A stretch of 64,000 bases of DNA from JBQLZO01 sp052168315 (lineage in GTDB: Bacteria > Planctomycetota > Phycisphaerae > Phycisphaerales > UBA1924), in the NCBI GenBank assembly GCA_052168315.1, contig JBQLZO010000028.1, positions 84,352-148,351 on the forward strand, written 5' to 3'. Below the pieces are notes generated by a model, which was not told where the DNA came from, did no database searches, and was given only the letters and a program-made list of their open reading frames with translations. The stretch's first letter is position 1; every line of letters starts with the position of its first letter. This document shows positions 17,147 to 25,577 of this stretch, one piece after another. The position numbers were made by a program, and so were the translations under genes.

Positions 17147-18786
17147 CCACCACGGGCAAGACGACCGGCACGGAACCGGGCGGCGCCGCGCCCCCGAAGC
17201 GCGACACCGTGCGCGATCTGCAGGACCTGCCGTCGATGGTCGACGACCCGCTCGAGAACACGATCGGCGAGACGCTGCACGCGCCGGAGCAGCCGCAGTT
17301 CACGAAGATCCTGTGCACCCTCGGCCCATCCACCGATGACGAAAAGGTGCTCGGCAAAATGGTCGCGGCCGGGGCCACGCTGTTCCGGCTCAATTTCTCG
17401 CACGGCACCTTCGAGGAGCACAAGCGCCGGGTCGACCTCGTCCGCTCGGTCGCCCGCAAGCTCAAGACCCCGCTGACGATCCTCGGCGACATGCCGGGCC
17501 CCAAGATCCGCGTCGGCATGGTCGAGAAGCCAGGCATCCTGCTTGAGACCGGGCAGGATGTGCTGATCGATCCCACCCTCGAGGTCTCGGTCGACGGATC
17601 CGTTCCGCGCCTCTCGGCGACCTACCCGCAGATCAGCGAGGAGGTCGATCCGGGGCACCGCGTGCTGATCAACGACGGGCAGATCCGCATGCTCGCGGTG
17701 GGGAGAGAGGGCGGCGCGCTGCGGTGCCGTGTGACGGTCGGCGGCCTCGTGACCTCGAAGAAGGGGATCAACCTCCCCGACTCCACGCTGTCCGTGCCCG
17801 CGGTGACCGAGTTCGACTGGGAGTGCGCCCTCTGGGCGATCGAGCACGAGCTGGACTTCCTCGGCGTGTCGTTCGTCCGGCGCGGCGAGGACATCCTGCG
17901 GCTGCACGCCCGCATGCGCCAGGTCGTGGACTTCGACAAGGTCGGCACCGGGCTCAACGCGGGCGACTCGGACCCGATGATCCCGCTCGTGGCCAAGATC
18001 GAGACGCCGCAGGCGGTCGCCGACATCGAGTCGATCGTCGAGGAGGCCGACGCGATCATGGTCGCGCGTGGCGACCTCGGCGTCGAGATGGACCTGGCGA
18101 CCCTCCCGGTCATCCAGAAGCGGCTGGTCCGCACGGCCCACGCCCACGGCAAGCCGTGCATCGTCGCGACGCAGATGCTCGAGTCGATGATCACCAACGC
18201 CACCGCCACGCGCGCCGAGGTGTCCGATGTCGCCAACGCGATCCTCGATGGCGCCGACGCGGTGATGCTCTCCGGCGAGACCGCGGTGGGCAAGTACCCC
18301 GTGCTCGCGGTGGAGACGATGCGCCGCGTCGCGCTGGCCACGGAGTCGGCCCTCCGCGAGGCGGAACTGGACGCGGCACCGCCGGAGCGGCTGCGGGCCA
18401 AGCGGGAACTCATCCCCGCATTGGCCCACGGCGCGTGGCACATGGCCCGGGATGTGGGCGCCAGGCTCATCGTCGTATGGTCGCAGCACGGCGGCGCCGC
18501 CCGATTCCTGTCGCGCAACGCGTTCAACATCCCGATCATCGCGTTCAGCTCGGATCGGAGGGCCGTGCGGAGAATGAACATCCTCTACGCGACCTTCCCG
18601 GTCTACATGGACCATGTCCCCCAGCACCGCTCGGACTTCGCCCGGTTCGTCGACCAGTTCGCCCTGGCCAAGGGCTGGGTCCGAAAGGGCGAGCCGCTGC
18701 TGCTGCTGGGCGGGAAGCCGCTGGACAACGCGGCGTCCGTCAACACCGTCGCGATCCGGTACGCGGGCGATCTCGCGGCTTCCTGA
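17143..18786 (+). CDS. pyk: Pyruvate kinase
   Basis: A 547-residue glycolytic enzyme making pyruvate and ATP from phosphoenolpyruvate and ADP. Seen in order: TKILCTLGPST near residue 52, FRLNFSHG, GPKIRVG, KGINLPDSTLSVPAVTEFD, the active-site signature MVARGDLGVEM, ATQMLESMITN, GADAVMLSGETAVGKYP, and a C-terminal allosteric-type domain. About 50 residues, rich in Thr, Gly and Pro, precede the conserved start and have no counterpart in standard enzymes. The Lys in GPKIR replaces the Glu of K+-dependent enzymes, a substitution associated with K+ independence. The ATG at 17143 overlaps the preceding stop; cinA follows 16 bp later. Confidence 0.95.
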   Translation: MTTTGKTTGTEPGGAAPPKRDTVRDLQDLPSMVDDPLENTIGETLHAPEQPQFTKILCTLGPSTDDEKVLGKMVAAGATLFRLNFSHGTFEEHKRRVDLVRSVARKLKTPLTILGDMPGPKIRVGMVEKPGILLETGQDVLIDPTLEVSVDGSVPRLSATYPQISEEVDPGHRVLINDGQIRMLAVGREGGALRCRVTVGGLVTSKKGINLPDSTLSVPAVTEFDWECALWAIEHELDFLGVSFVRRGEDILRLHARMRQVVDFDKVGTGLNAGDSDPMIPLVAKIETPQAVADIESIVEEADAIMVARGDLGVEMDLATLPVIQKRLVRTAHAHGKPCIVATQMLESMITNATATRAEVSDVANAILDGADAVMLSGETAVGKYPVLAVETMRRVALATESALREAELDAAPPERLRAKRELIPALAHGAWHMARDVGARLIVVWSQHGGAARFLSRNAFNIPIIAFSSDRRAVRRMNILYATFPVYMDHVPQHRSDFARFVDQFALAKGWVRKGEPLLLLGGKPLDNAASVNTVAIRYAGDLAAS

Positions 18787-18802
18787 GGAGATCGACCGCG
18801 GC

Positions 18803-20242
18803 ATGCAAGTGCTCCCCAAGGAGTTCGGCTCCCCACGGTTCCATCGGAACGCGGCCATCCTGTCGATCGGCGACGAGCTGGTGCTCGGGCAGACCCTGGA
18901 CACGAACTCCCGCTGGCTCTCCGAGCAGCTGGTCGAGCTGGGGGTGCGCCCGGCCGCGCACATGACGGTCGAGGATTCTCTGGACGCGATCATCGAGGCG
19001 ATCGAGTCGCTCGCGTACGACCACGACCTCATCCTCGTGACCGGCGGGCTCGGTCCCACCCTCGACGATCTGACGCGCGAGTCCCTCGGCGAGGTGCTCG
19101 ACCGCCCGCTCGTGATCGACGAGGGTGCGCAGCGCGCGCTCGAGGCGTGGAGCGCGGCCCGCGGGCGCGAACTCAATGAATTGAACCGGCGGCAGGCGAT
19201 GCGCCCATCCTCGGCGATCACCATCCCCAATCCCAATGGCACCGCGCCGGGGATCGCCGCGGTCATCGCTCCCGATCCGGAACTCGATCGCGAGGGGCAC
19301 ACCCTGATCGTGTGCCTGCCCGGGCCGCCGCGCGAGAACCAGCCCATGTTCCGCGACGCGGTGGTCCCGATGCTCCGTCCGCAGTCCGGGGATGTGATCC
19401 GTACGCGATTGCTGCGACACTTCGGGATCCCGGAGTCCGTTGCCGCAGAGCGACTCGGCGCGATGATGCGGCGCGACGCGAACCCCACCGTCGGCACGAC
19501 GGCGTCCGGCGGCATCGTCAGCGTCAGGATCCGGTACGAGGGAAATGCCGGCAACGCGGAGATCGAACTCGACAACGCGGCGAAGCGCGTGCATGATCTG
19601 TTATCGCCGCACGGCTTCGGGCATCCGCCCGCCGATCGCCGCGTCGGCGCAGGCGAGCATGCTTCGCTCGCGGAGGTGACGCTCCGACACCTCCGCGAGC
19701 GAAGCGAATCGCTCGTCGTCGCCGAGTCATGCACCGGCGGGCTGCTGGGGGCCATGATCACCGGCGTGCCCGGTTCCTCCGATTCGTTCCTCGGCGGATG
19801 GCAGACCTATTCGAACGCGATGAAGAAGTCGCAGCTCGGCGTGCCGGGGGCGCTGATCGACGATCCATCGTCGCCCGGCTTCCGCGGCGCGGTCTCGCGC
19901 GAGACCGCGATCGCGATGGCGGTGGGGGCCCTGGAAGCCTCGGCGCGGGCCGGCGCCGGCGACGGGGGCGCGCACCACGCATTGGCGATCACCGGTGTCG
20001 CCGGGCCCGATGGCGGCACGCCCGACAAGCCCGTGGGCACGGTCTGGATCGCCCGGGCGTCGCGGGATGCGTCCGCGGGCGGGCGCGCTGGCTCCGAGTC
20101 CGAGGCCCGCCGGTTCCTCATCGCGGGCGATCGCGAGGATGTGCGCGAACGCTCGGCCATGACGGCGCTCGCGATGCTGCTGTTCCACCTGCGCGGCGAT
20201 GCGGTGCCGATGCTCACATGGCAGGTCGCCGACTCGCCCTGA
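18803..20242 (+). CDS. cinA: CinA-family protein, nicotinamide-nucleotide amidohydrolase
   Basis: A 479-residue two-domain CinA. The N-terminal MoaB/MoeA-like domain carries AILSIGDELVLGQTLDTNS and LVTGGLGPTLDD. The C-terminal PncC-type deamidase domain carries VVAESCTGGLLG, GGWQTYSNAMK and ALAITGVAGPDGGTPDKPVGTVW, covering the catalytic Ser and Lys region for nicotinamide mononucleotide deamidation. The family combines ADP-ribose/CoA-type pyrophosphatase and NMN amidase activities in pyridine nucleotide salvage. GAGGAG at 18785-18790 is 12 bases before ATG 18803, which sits 16 bp after pyruvate kinase. Insertions in the middle and near HHALAITG make it longer than the usual 410-430 residues. 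Confidence 0.92.
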   Translation: MQVLPKEFGSPRFHRNAAILSIGDELVLGQTLDTNSRWLSEQLVELGVRPAAHMTVEDSLDAIIEAIESLAYDHDLILVTGGLGPTLDDLTRESLGEVLDRPLVIDEGAQRALEAWSAARGRELNELNRRQAMRPSSAITIPNPNGTAPGIAAVIAPDPELDREGHTLIVCLPGPPRENQPMFRDAVVPMLRPQSGDVIRTRLLRHFGIPESVAAERLGAMMRRDANPTVGTTASGGIVSVRIRYEGNAGNAEIELDNAAKRVHDLLSPHGFGHPPADRRVGAGEHASLAEVTLRHLRERSESLVVAESCTGGLLGAMITGVPGSSDSFLGGWQTYSNAMKKSQLGVPGALIDDPSSPGFRGAVSRETAIAMAVGALEASARAGAGDGGAHHALAITGVAGPDGGTPDKPVGTVWIARASRDASAGGRAGSESEARRFLIAGDREDVRERSAMTALAMLLFHLRGDAVPMLTWQVADSP

Positions 20243-20286
20243 GCCGCCGCCGGGCGTCGGCTTCCTGCGCGGACACCCCGCGCAGC

Positions 20287-20311
20287 AAACACCCCCGCGG
20301 CGGCGGGGGTG
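20287..20311 (-). terminator. Candidate hairpin terminator
   Basis: A 9-bp perfect stem, CACCCCCGC (20290-20298) with GCGGGGGTG (20303-20311) and a 4-nt loop, lies between the convergent genes ending at 20242 and 20378. On the minus strand it is followed by TTTG, so it more likely stops the minus-strand transcript from the secreted-protein gene; the U-tract is short. Confidence 0.4.
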
Positions 20312-20377
20312 CGCTCGAAGTTCGGGCTATCGAATTGCAACGCATGCCCGCCGGGGCGGGCACCGACCACCGATCGG

Positions 20378-21331
20378 TCACTCGCCGCTCGCGGTCAGCT
20401 TGGTCGTCACCGTCTGAGTCTGCTCGACGCTGACATCGCCGACCCCGAAGGTCATGGTCATCCGGAGCATGCTCTCCCGGGCCTGCAGCATCGACTTCTC
20501 GACATTCCAGCCGAGCCGCGTGTACCCGGAGTGATCGCCCAGGCTGATGGTCGGCGTGTTGGGCTCGGGGTTCACCGGGCGGCGCACGCTGATCGTCGGC
20601 GTGCCGACGACCGTGGCGATGCCTTCCTCGACCACCACGAACCGCCATGTGTTGCTGATGTCCAGCACGCCGGCAGCGCCGAGCGGCACGGTGTCGGTCG
20701 ACTCCCACGAGCTGCCCTTCGAACGCGACTCATCGCGGGCGCCATCCGCATCGAAGATCGGCTGAACGACCGCCACGAACTGCGATGGCGTGAACATGCC
20801 CGTCAGGTCGAGCTCGGGGGATGCCTCGCGGGCCGCGTTCACGAACGGCTCGAGCCCGGCGACCTTGCCCACGGCCCCGGTCGCGTCCACCTCGAAGGTG
20901 ATCTGCTGGCGCGAGAGGATCTCGCCAAGCCCGGACCACGCCACGGCGATGACGGCCGTGTCCTCGGGGAGCGGATGCTGGTACTGGCGGGTCTCATCGC
21001 CGGCGCGGTGAACCAGCTCCACGCTCGGCACGGTGGCCCGGACCCGCGCCTGCCCCTCCGGGCCGACCTCGAGCACCTCAAGCCGCAGCGAGGCCTTGCT
21101 GGTGATCCGCTCGGCCTGGCGCCGCGCCGATGCATCGGCACCCACGGTCTGGCTCACGACCGCGGACCATTCGGCGTCGTAGGACATCGCCTGGCCCACC
21201 CGCAGCGCGGGGCTGAAGGACATCCCCTCGTTCTCGGCGTCCTGGGCCATGGCCACGCCGCCGAAGCCGCCGCCGATCAGCCCGCACGCCAGAACACCCG
21301 CCGTCACGCCCGAGAGAATCGTCCGTCGCAT
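20378..21331 (-). CDS. Secreted protein of unknown function (possibly DUF6263-like)
   Basis: A 317-residue exported protein. The N-terminus MRRTILSGVTAGVLACGLIG with a cleavage-like AMAQ at about residues 27-30 is a Sec signal peptide; a Cys in the core lies too early for a convincing lipobox. The mature part is beta-rich with conserved-looking stretches (LRVGQAMSYDAEW, ISNTWRFVVVEEG, TLTQT-like repeats near the end), which resembles the planctomycete/Bacteroidetes DUF6263 type. That assignment is from memory of the pattern and is weak. ATG 21331 has GAGG six bases upstream. It stands alone on the minus strand, 284 bp downstream of the MEMO-family gene; I see no clear promoter in that gap. 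Confidence 0.65.
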   Translation of the reverse strand: MRRTILSGVTAGVLACGLIGGGFGGVAMAQDAENEGMSFSPALRVGQAMSYDAEWSAVVSQTVGADASARRQAERITSKASLRLEVLEVGPEGQARVRATVPSVELVHRAGDETRQYQHPLPEDTAVIAVAWSGLGEILSRQQITFEVDATGAVGKVAGLEPFVNAAREASPELDLTGMFTPSQFVAVVQPIFDADGARDESRSKGSSWESTDTVPLGAAGVLDISNTWRFVVVEEGIATVVGTPTISVRRPVNPEPNTPTISLGDHSGYTRLGWNVEKSMLQARESMLRMTMTFGVGDVSVEQTQTVTTKLTASGE

Positions 21332-21614
21332 CGCGTACCTCGCTCCTGTTGCCCAGCCGGTGGGATGGTCGCGCCCAACTGCTGAGCGCCCGGCCGGAAT
21401 GGTATTGATCTGGGAATCCTCGCCGCCCCGCACCCCACCCGAATCTACCGGATCCATCGCCCGCGGCTGCCCAACGAAGCCCGCCACGCCGATCACCCGC
21501 CGGTTGTCCGGCAAGAACGCGGGGGCGGGCCCGGATGTTCCCGCCCGGAACCTGCCGGGGGACCCAAGGGCCTGTTTCCGGACACTCGTGCGCTCCGCCC
21601 GCCCCCGCCGGGGC

Positions 21615-22979
21615 TCACTCGATCGACGCGGCGATGGTCGAGACCATCGTCGTGCCGCTGGGATCGGCCGCGGCCGCGTAGTTGAGCAGCTTCACGGGCT
21701 CTCCCTTGAACAGGCTCATCGTGGCGATCAGCGGCCCGAGCCCGCCCCACCGGGTCTTGTTCTGCTGCCACATCATCGATGCCATCAACTCGTCGACCGC
21801 GCCCTTCTCCATGATCTGGGTCATGGCGCGATCGTGCTGGATGACCTCGTTGCGGAACTGCTTGGTCTGCTCCTCGTCGCCGAGCAGCTTGACCTGGTCG
21901 CCAAACGCGGGCCCGACATGGGAGAGGTCCGCGACGCAGATGAGAAGCGTGCGACCCGGGAGAGAGCCGATGGCCTTGCCCAGCCCCTCGACGAACACAT
22001 CAAGGTCCAGGCCGTTGCCATCGTACGACTTGCCGGAGTTCCGCATCGGGTCGTGGATGAGCGCCGCGAACACCGGCGGGTGCTCACCGGTGTTCGTGTC
22101 CGCGAAGACATGGTGGATCCACGGCATCTGGAGCTCGATGCAGTGCTCGCGCTCGTGGTCGTACCGATCGTTGAACAGCCGCTCGGCGTTCGCCGACCCG
22201 AGGGCATCCTTCAGGGCATCACCCATCGCGGTGTCGTAGGGCGACTCACCGATCGGCGAGCTGAATCCCTTGTCGCACCCCGCGACGCCGGTGGCCATCC
22301 CGAAGTGGTTGGTGCCCAGCAGCACGATCCGATCGGGGCGATCGACGACGCGCATCCGCCCGTAGACCGAAGCGTAGTTCAGCCATCCGCGTCCGTAGTC
22401 CACCCCCGGCACGATCACCGCACGAGGAAGCGTGTCGAACGATGGGTCCTTGACCTTGCCCATCAGCTCGTTGATCCACTGATCGAGGATCTCCGTGAGC
22501 TTCTCCGGCCCCAGCGAGCGCTTCTCGTCGTCGCTGGCATCCTGGCCCTTCTCCTGCATGACCAGCGCATCGGCGAAGTCGGCCGTCGGCCCCGGCGGGA
22601 GCGTGTCGCTGGCGTCGAACGCGCGGCGCATCTCGAGCAGCAGGGCGTCGAAATTGGGGCCCTCGATCAGCGCCGCCGCATCAAGCCGGGCTACGAACTC
22701 CTCCAGCATGGTCCGCTGGAGCCCCCGTCCGACCTTCTCGATGACCGCTTCCAGGTCGTTCTGGCCATTCAGGTGCGGAAGCACGAGCTGGAACGCCGGG
22801 CTCGTCATCACGACCTTGGATGAAATCTGCTGGGCGTCGGCCAGCCCCAGCAGCTGCTGGCCCTCCACCTCCTGCGCGAACCCCCTGACCGGACGGAGCT
22901 TCGGATGCGCGTGGTGCGGGGCCGTCGGGTCGTACCCGGGCGGCTGGGGGGTCTCTCCGGCGGGGTGCTGATCGCTCAT
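21615..22979 (-). CDS. MEMO1-family protein (AmmeMemoRadiSam system protein B type)
   Basis: A 454-residue cytoplasmic protein. The C-terminal 280 residues match the MEMO family, related to class III extradiol dioxygenases: VIVPGVDYGRGW opens the domain, VVLLGTNHFGMA-like IVLLGTNHFG follows, and REHCIELQMPW and CVADLSHVGPAFGD supply His and Asp positions that bind metal in related proteins. The first 170 residues form an unrelated alpha-helical region including DLEAVIEKVGRGLQRTMLEE, which looks like the small helical domain found at the start of planctomycete MEMO proteins. ATG 22979 is supported by GGAGG about six bases upstream. The AMMECR1 and radical SAM partners that usually accompany it are absent here. 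Confidence 0.85.
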   Translation of the reverse strand: MSDQHPAGETPQPPGYDPTAPHHAHPKLRPVRGFAQEVEGQQLLGLADAQQISSKVVMTSPAFQLVLPHLNGQNDLEAVIEKVGRGLQRTMLEEFVARLDAAALIEGPNFDALLLEMRRAFDASDTLPPGPTADFADALVMQEKGQDASDDEKRSLGPEKLTEILDQWINELMGKVKDPSFDTLPRAVIVPGVDYGRGWLNYASVYGRMRVVDRPDRIVLLGTNHFGMATGVAGCDKGFSSPIGESPYDTAMGDALKDALGSANAERLFNDRYDHEREHCIELQMPWIHHVFADTNTGEHPPVFAALIHDPMRNSGKSYDGNGLDLDVFVEGLGKAIGSLPGRTLLICVADLSHVGPAFGDQVKLLGDEEQTKQFRNEVIQHDRAMTQIMEKGAVDELMASMMWQQNKTRWGGLGPLIATMSLFKGEPVKLLNYAAAADPSGTTMVSTIAASIE

Positions 22980-23335
22980 GCGCTTCCTCCGCGGCGGGCC
23001 GGCGATGATGCTCCGGCGGGGCGCCGCACTGAGATGATGTTCGGCCACCGAGTGCATGGACCGAAGAATGTTTGGAACTTGATCGGATCTTCCGGGCCCT
23101 TCGACGAGGGCGGGAGCCGTCAGTCTAGCGGTCGCCCGGCGTCCGGCGAACCGGACCGGGCGCGGCGATTCCCGAGCGCCGACGCTCGACACCCGGGATG
23201 CGGGCGATACACTCTCGGCCCCGCCGATCCGGCCCGCTCCCAGCGCGCCGCGCCCGGCCAGGATCGAGTGACCCATCGCGCCCCCGACGCTCCGCCCGGC
23301 CAGTTGCACGCGGACACCCCACGAAGGCCAACACC
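22980..23335. other. Divergent intergenic region, 356 bp
   Basis: This stretch separates the MEMO-family gene (minus) from the small basic-protein gene (plus). It holds the SD of the former (GGAGG next to 22985) and a promoter for the latter (23186-23213). The left part (about 23030-23100) is noticeably less GC-rich than its surroundings and could carry the minus-strand promoter. I find no convincing gene or RNA. Confidence 0.5.
23186..23213 (+). promoter_or_regulatory. Sigma-70-type promoter for the small basic-protein gene
   Basis: TCGACA (23186-23191) and TACACT (23208-23213) are spaced by 16 bp. They match 5 of 6 and 4 of 6 consensus positions and would give a 5' UTR of about 115 nt before ATG 23336. 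Prediction from consensus only. Confidence 0.45.
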
Positions 23336-23653
23336 ATGTTCGAGAACATCAAGCCAGGCGACCAGATCCGCTGCACCGTCATCAAGCATGTGAATCCGGG
23401 CGATCACGCCGACACCATCGCCCGCCTCATGCGCCAGGATCCCGACATCAAGCGCAAGCTCAAGGGCGCGCAGGAGCACCGGCGCCGCACCAACCCCGTC
23501 CAGCGATGGGGCGGACGCCTCAAAACCCGCGCCCCGAAGGCGACGCGGTACGCGAATGTGAATCTCAACGAGTCGTGGACCATGCGCTACTTCCCGCAGA
23601 TCGCGCCGGACTTCAAGTCCGTGGAGCGGTACCTCAAGATCGAAAAGATCTGA
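23336..23653 (+). CDS. Small basic conserved-looking protein of unknown function
   Basis: I do not recognise this 105-residue protein. It is strongly basic, with RLMRQDPDIKRKLKGAQEHRRR in the middle, and has a short opening MFENIKPGDQIRCTVIKHV and an aromatic C-terminal part ending in SVERYLKIEKI. No signal peptide or membrane segment is present, so it is probably cytosolic and could bind nucleic acid; that is inference from charge alone. ATG 23336 is preceded by GAAGG at a normal distance. It is a single-gene unit with its own promoter at 23186 and terminator at 23714, which suggests a conserved housekeeping-type role. Confidence 0.75.
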   Translation: MFENIKPGDQIRCTVIKHVNPGDHADTIARLMRQDPDIKRKLKGAQEHRRRTNPVQRWGGRLKTRAPKATRYANVNLNESWTMRYFPQIAPDFKSVERYLKIEKI

Positions 23654-23713
23654 ACCGGACCTCGCGGCGGGCCCCGGATCGTCGTCCCCCGACAGCATCA
23701 CGCTCGCCCCTCT

Positions 23714-23747
23714 CGAAGCGGCCCCAGGGCCGCTTCGTTGTTCTTTC
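23714..23747 (+). terminator. Rho-independent terminator
   Basis: A perfect 10-bp stem CGAAGCGGCC / GGCCGCTTCG with loop CCAG (23714-23737) is followed by TTGTTCTTTC. It lies 60 bp after the small basic-protein gene and just beyond the convergent TolC-type gene, whose side lacks a U-tract. Confidence 0.75.
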
Positions 23748-23754
23748 AGGCGCT

Positions 23755-25512
23755 TCACCAGCCCGTGGGACCACTGGGGTTGATGCGGTCGCCATGCCGC
23801 TCGCCGGGTGTGCGAGGATCGGTCGGTTCGAATCGGATGCGCGCGGCGCCCAGCAGCGTCCCGGTGGACTGGGCGAGATCGATCTGTGCGATCTGATACT
23901 CGGCCAGAGCGCGGATCTCGGCGAGCTGGGCCTCTGCCAGCCGCGTCGCGGCGTCGAGCACATCGGTCGATGTCCGCACGCCCGCGTCGAACTGGTTCTG
24001 CTCGCCCCTGAGCGTGCGCTCCGCGGCCACGATCGATTGCCTGGACGCCAGGATCCGCTGCCAGCTCGACTCAAGATTGTCCACGGCGTTGAGCACCTCC
24101 TGCTCGATGAGCTGCTCGCGGGAGGCCTTGCTCGAAAGGCGCTGCAGGCGTGCCAGGATCGCCTGGGCGACGCGAGACTCGGCCGCCTCGTTCCCGATCG
24201 GCGTCTCGAATCGCAGCCCCAGGGTCCACTCGGGGAATTCCGCGTCGCGGACGACGCCCGCGGCCTCGGAGACGCTGCCGCCGAGCCCCTGCAGCGCGTA
24301 GCTCCCGTCCACATCCAGCGCGGGGAGCATCTGGTTCTTCGCGAAGTCGATGTTCGTCGCGTCCTGCGCGAGCCTCAGCTCGATCTCGAGCAGCTCCATC
24401 CGGTTGGCGATGGCCTGCTCGCGGAGCCGCGCGGGGTTCAGCTCGTACCGCACCGGGTCCGGCTCGGTCGCCAGTTCGAGCATCGTGCCGGAGGCGATGC
24501 CGATGCCCGGCGCATTGACCAGGCGCTTGAGCTCCCGCTGGCGGAGCAGGACCTCGTTCTGCGCGATGATGATCTGCTCCAGCCGTTCGGCCACCCCCGC
24601 CTCGGCACGGATGACCTCCAGCTCCGGCGCCACCTCCGCAAGCACGCGGCGCTCCGCACGGCGATACTGCTCCATCGCCAGCTCGTACTGCTGCTGCGCC
24701 ACATCGAGCGCCTGATGCGCCGCGTACAGCCGCCAGTACGATCGCTCGACCTCCGACAATTCCCTGATGATCGCGAGCTTGGTCTGCGCGCCGACGATCT
24801 GGCCCTCGAGGGCCTGGATGCGGATCGCCCTCGTGTTCGTCCATCGCCCGGCGTTCCGCAGGAGCGGAACCGACAAGGAAACGCGGGCGTCGGCGGTATA
24901 CGAAGGATCGAGCAGCGAGAACTGGTTGTTCGTACTCGTGCGGGAAAGCGGGATCGAGACCTGGGCGGTGCCGCCGGTGCGAAGCGGGATGCGGACGCCG
25001 GCCTCCAGCGAGTCCTGTTCGACCTCGCTGCCTTCGAGCTGGGTGGCGGTGGGCTGCTCGGTATCGATGCGCCGCGCGTTGGCGAACAGGGTCCACTCGA
25101 ACGCCGCTTCCTCTTCCTGCAGACGCTGATCGGCGATCGTCGGATTCACCAGCGCGACCCGCAGGTCGAGGTTCCGCTCCAGCGCGATCGCGCGGGCTTC
25201 CTCGACGCTCAGCGCGTAGCGCTCCAATCCCTCGAACGGCTGCGGCGGCTTCTCGGCCGGCGGTTCGTTCTGGATCGCCTCCACCATGTCCGAGTAACGC
25301 TGCGGCGCAGCGCCCGGCGTGGAAGCGCCCGCGAAGTCCATCACATCGATCGTGCGCCGTCGCTCGGGCGCGATCCGGATACCCCGGTCCGAATCGAGGG
25401 GATGAAACGGAGAGGCGCACCCGGCGGTGGCGAGCAGCATCAGCGCGGGAGCCAGCCCGCTCATGGCGGGGCGCAGGAGTCCTCCGCGATTCGCTTCTCT
25501 CGCTCGGTTCAC
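23755..25512 (-). CDS. TolC-type outer-membrane efflux lipoprotein
   Basis: A 585-residue outer-membrane efflux protein (TolC/OEP family), the exit duct of the tripartite exporter encoded just upstream. The export signal ends in a lipobox (LLATAGC, Cys at about residue 33), so the protein is probably acylated at its N-terminus. Two similar halves are visible: ALSVEEARAIALERNLDLRVA opens the first, and coiled-coil stretches (LSEVERSYWRLYAAHQALDVAQ; TSTDVLDAATRLAEAQLAEI) represent the periplasmic helices. The start is GTG 25512, supported by GAGGAG six bases upstream, a signal shared with the first gene of the operon. It ends the operon and is 66 bp from the permease stop. Confidence 0.88.
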   Translation of the reverse strand: MNRAREANRGGLLRPAMSGLAPALMLLATAGCASPFHPLDSDRGIRIAPERRRTIDVMDFAGASTPGAAPQRYSDMVEAIQNEPPAEKPPQPFEGLERYALSVEEARAIALERNLDLRVALVNPTIADQRLQEEEAAFEWTLFANARRIDTEQPTATQLEGSEVEQDSLEAGVRIPLRTGGTAQVSIPLSRTSTNNQFSLLDPSYTADARVSLSVPLLRNAGRWTNTRAIRIQALEGQIVGAQTKLAIIRELSEVERSYWRLYAAHQALDVAQQQYELAMEQYRRAERRVLAEVAPELEVIRAEAGVAERLEQIIIAQNEVLLRQRELKRLVNAPGIGIASGTMLELATEPDPVRYELNPARLREQAIANRMELLEIELRLAQDATNIDFAKNQMLPALDVDGSYALQGLGGSVSEAAGVVRDAEFPEWTLGLRFETPIGNEAAESRVAQAILARLQRLSSKASREQLIEQEVLNAVDNLESSWQRILASRQSIVAAERTLRGEQNQFDAGVRTSTDVLDAATRLAEAQLAEIRALAEYQIAQIDLAQSTGTLLGAARIRFEPTDPRTPGERHGDRINPSGPTGW

Positions 25513-25577
25513 ATCGGTCTCCTCGTGGCTGGCGGGTGGCTTGCAATGCGCCATGCGCGGGGCGCGGATCGCGCGGG

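Noticed and set aside
17095..19761. 888-residue open frame on the minus strand opposite pyruvate kinase and cinA
   Set aside because: Shadow of the real plus-strand genes, caused by strong third-position GC; composition is Arg/His/Pro heavy without motifs.
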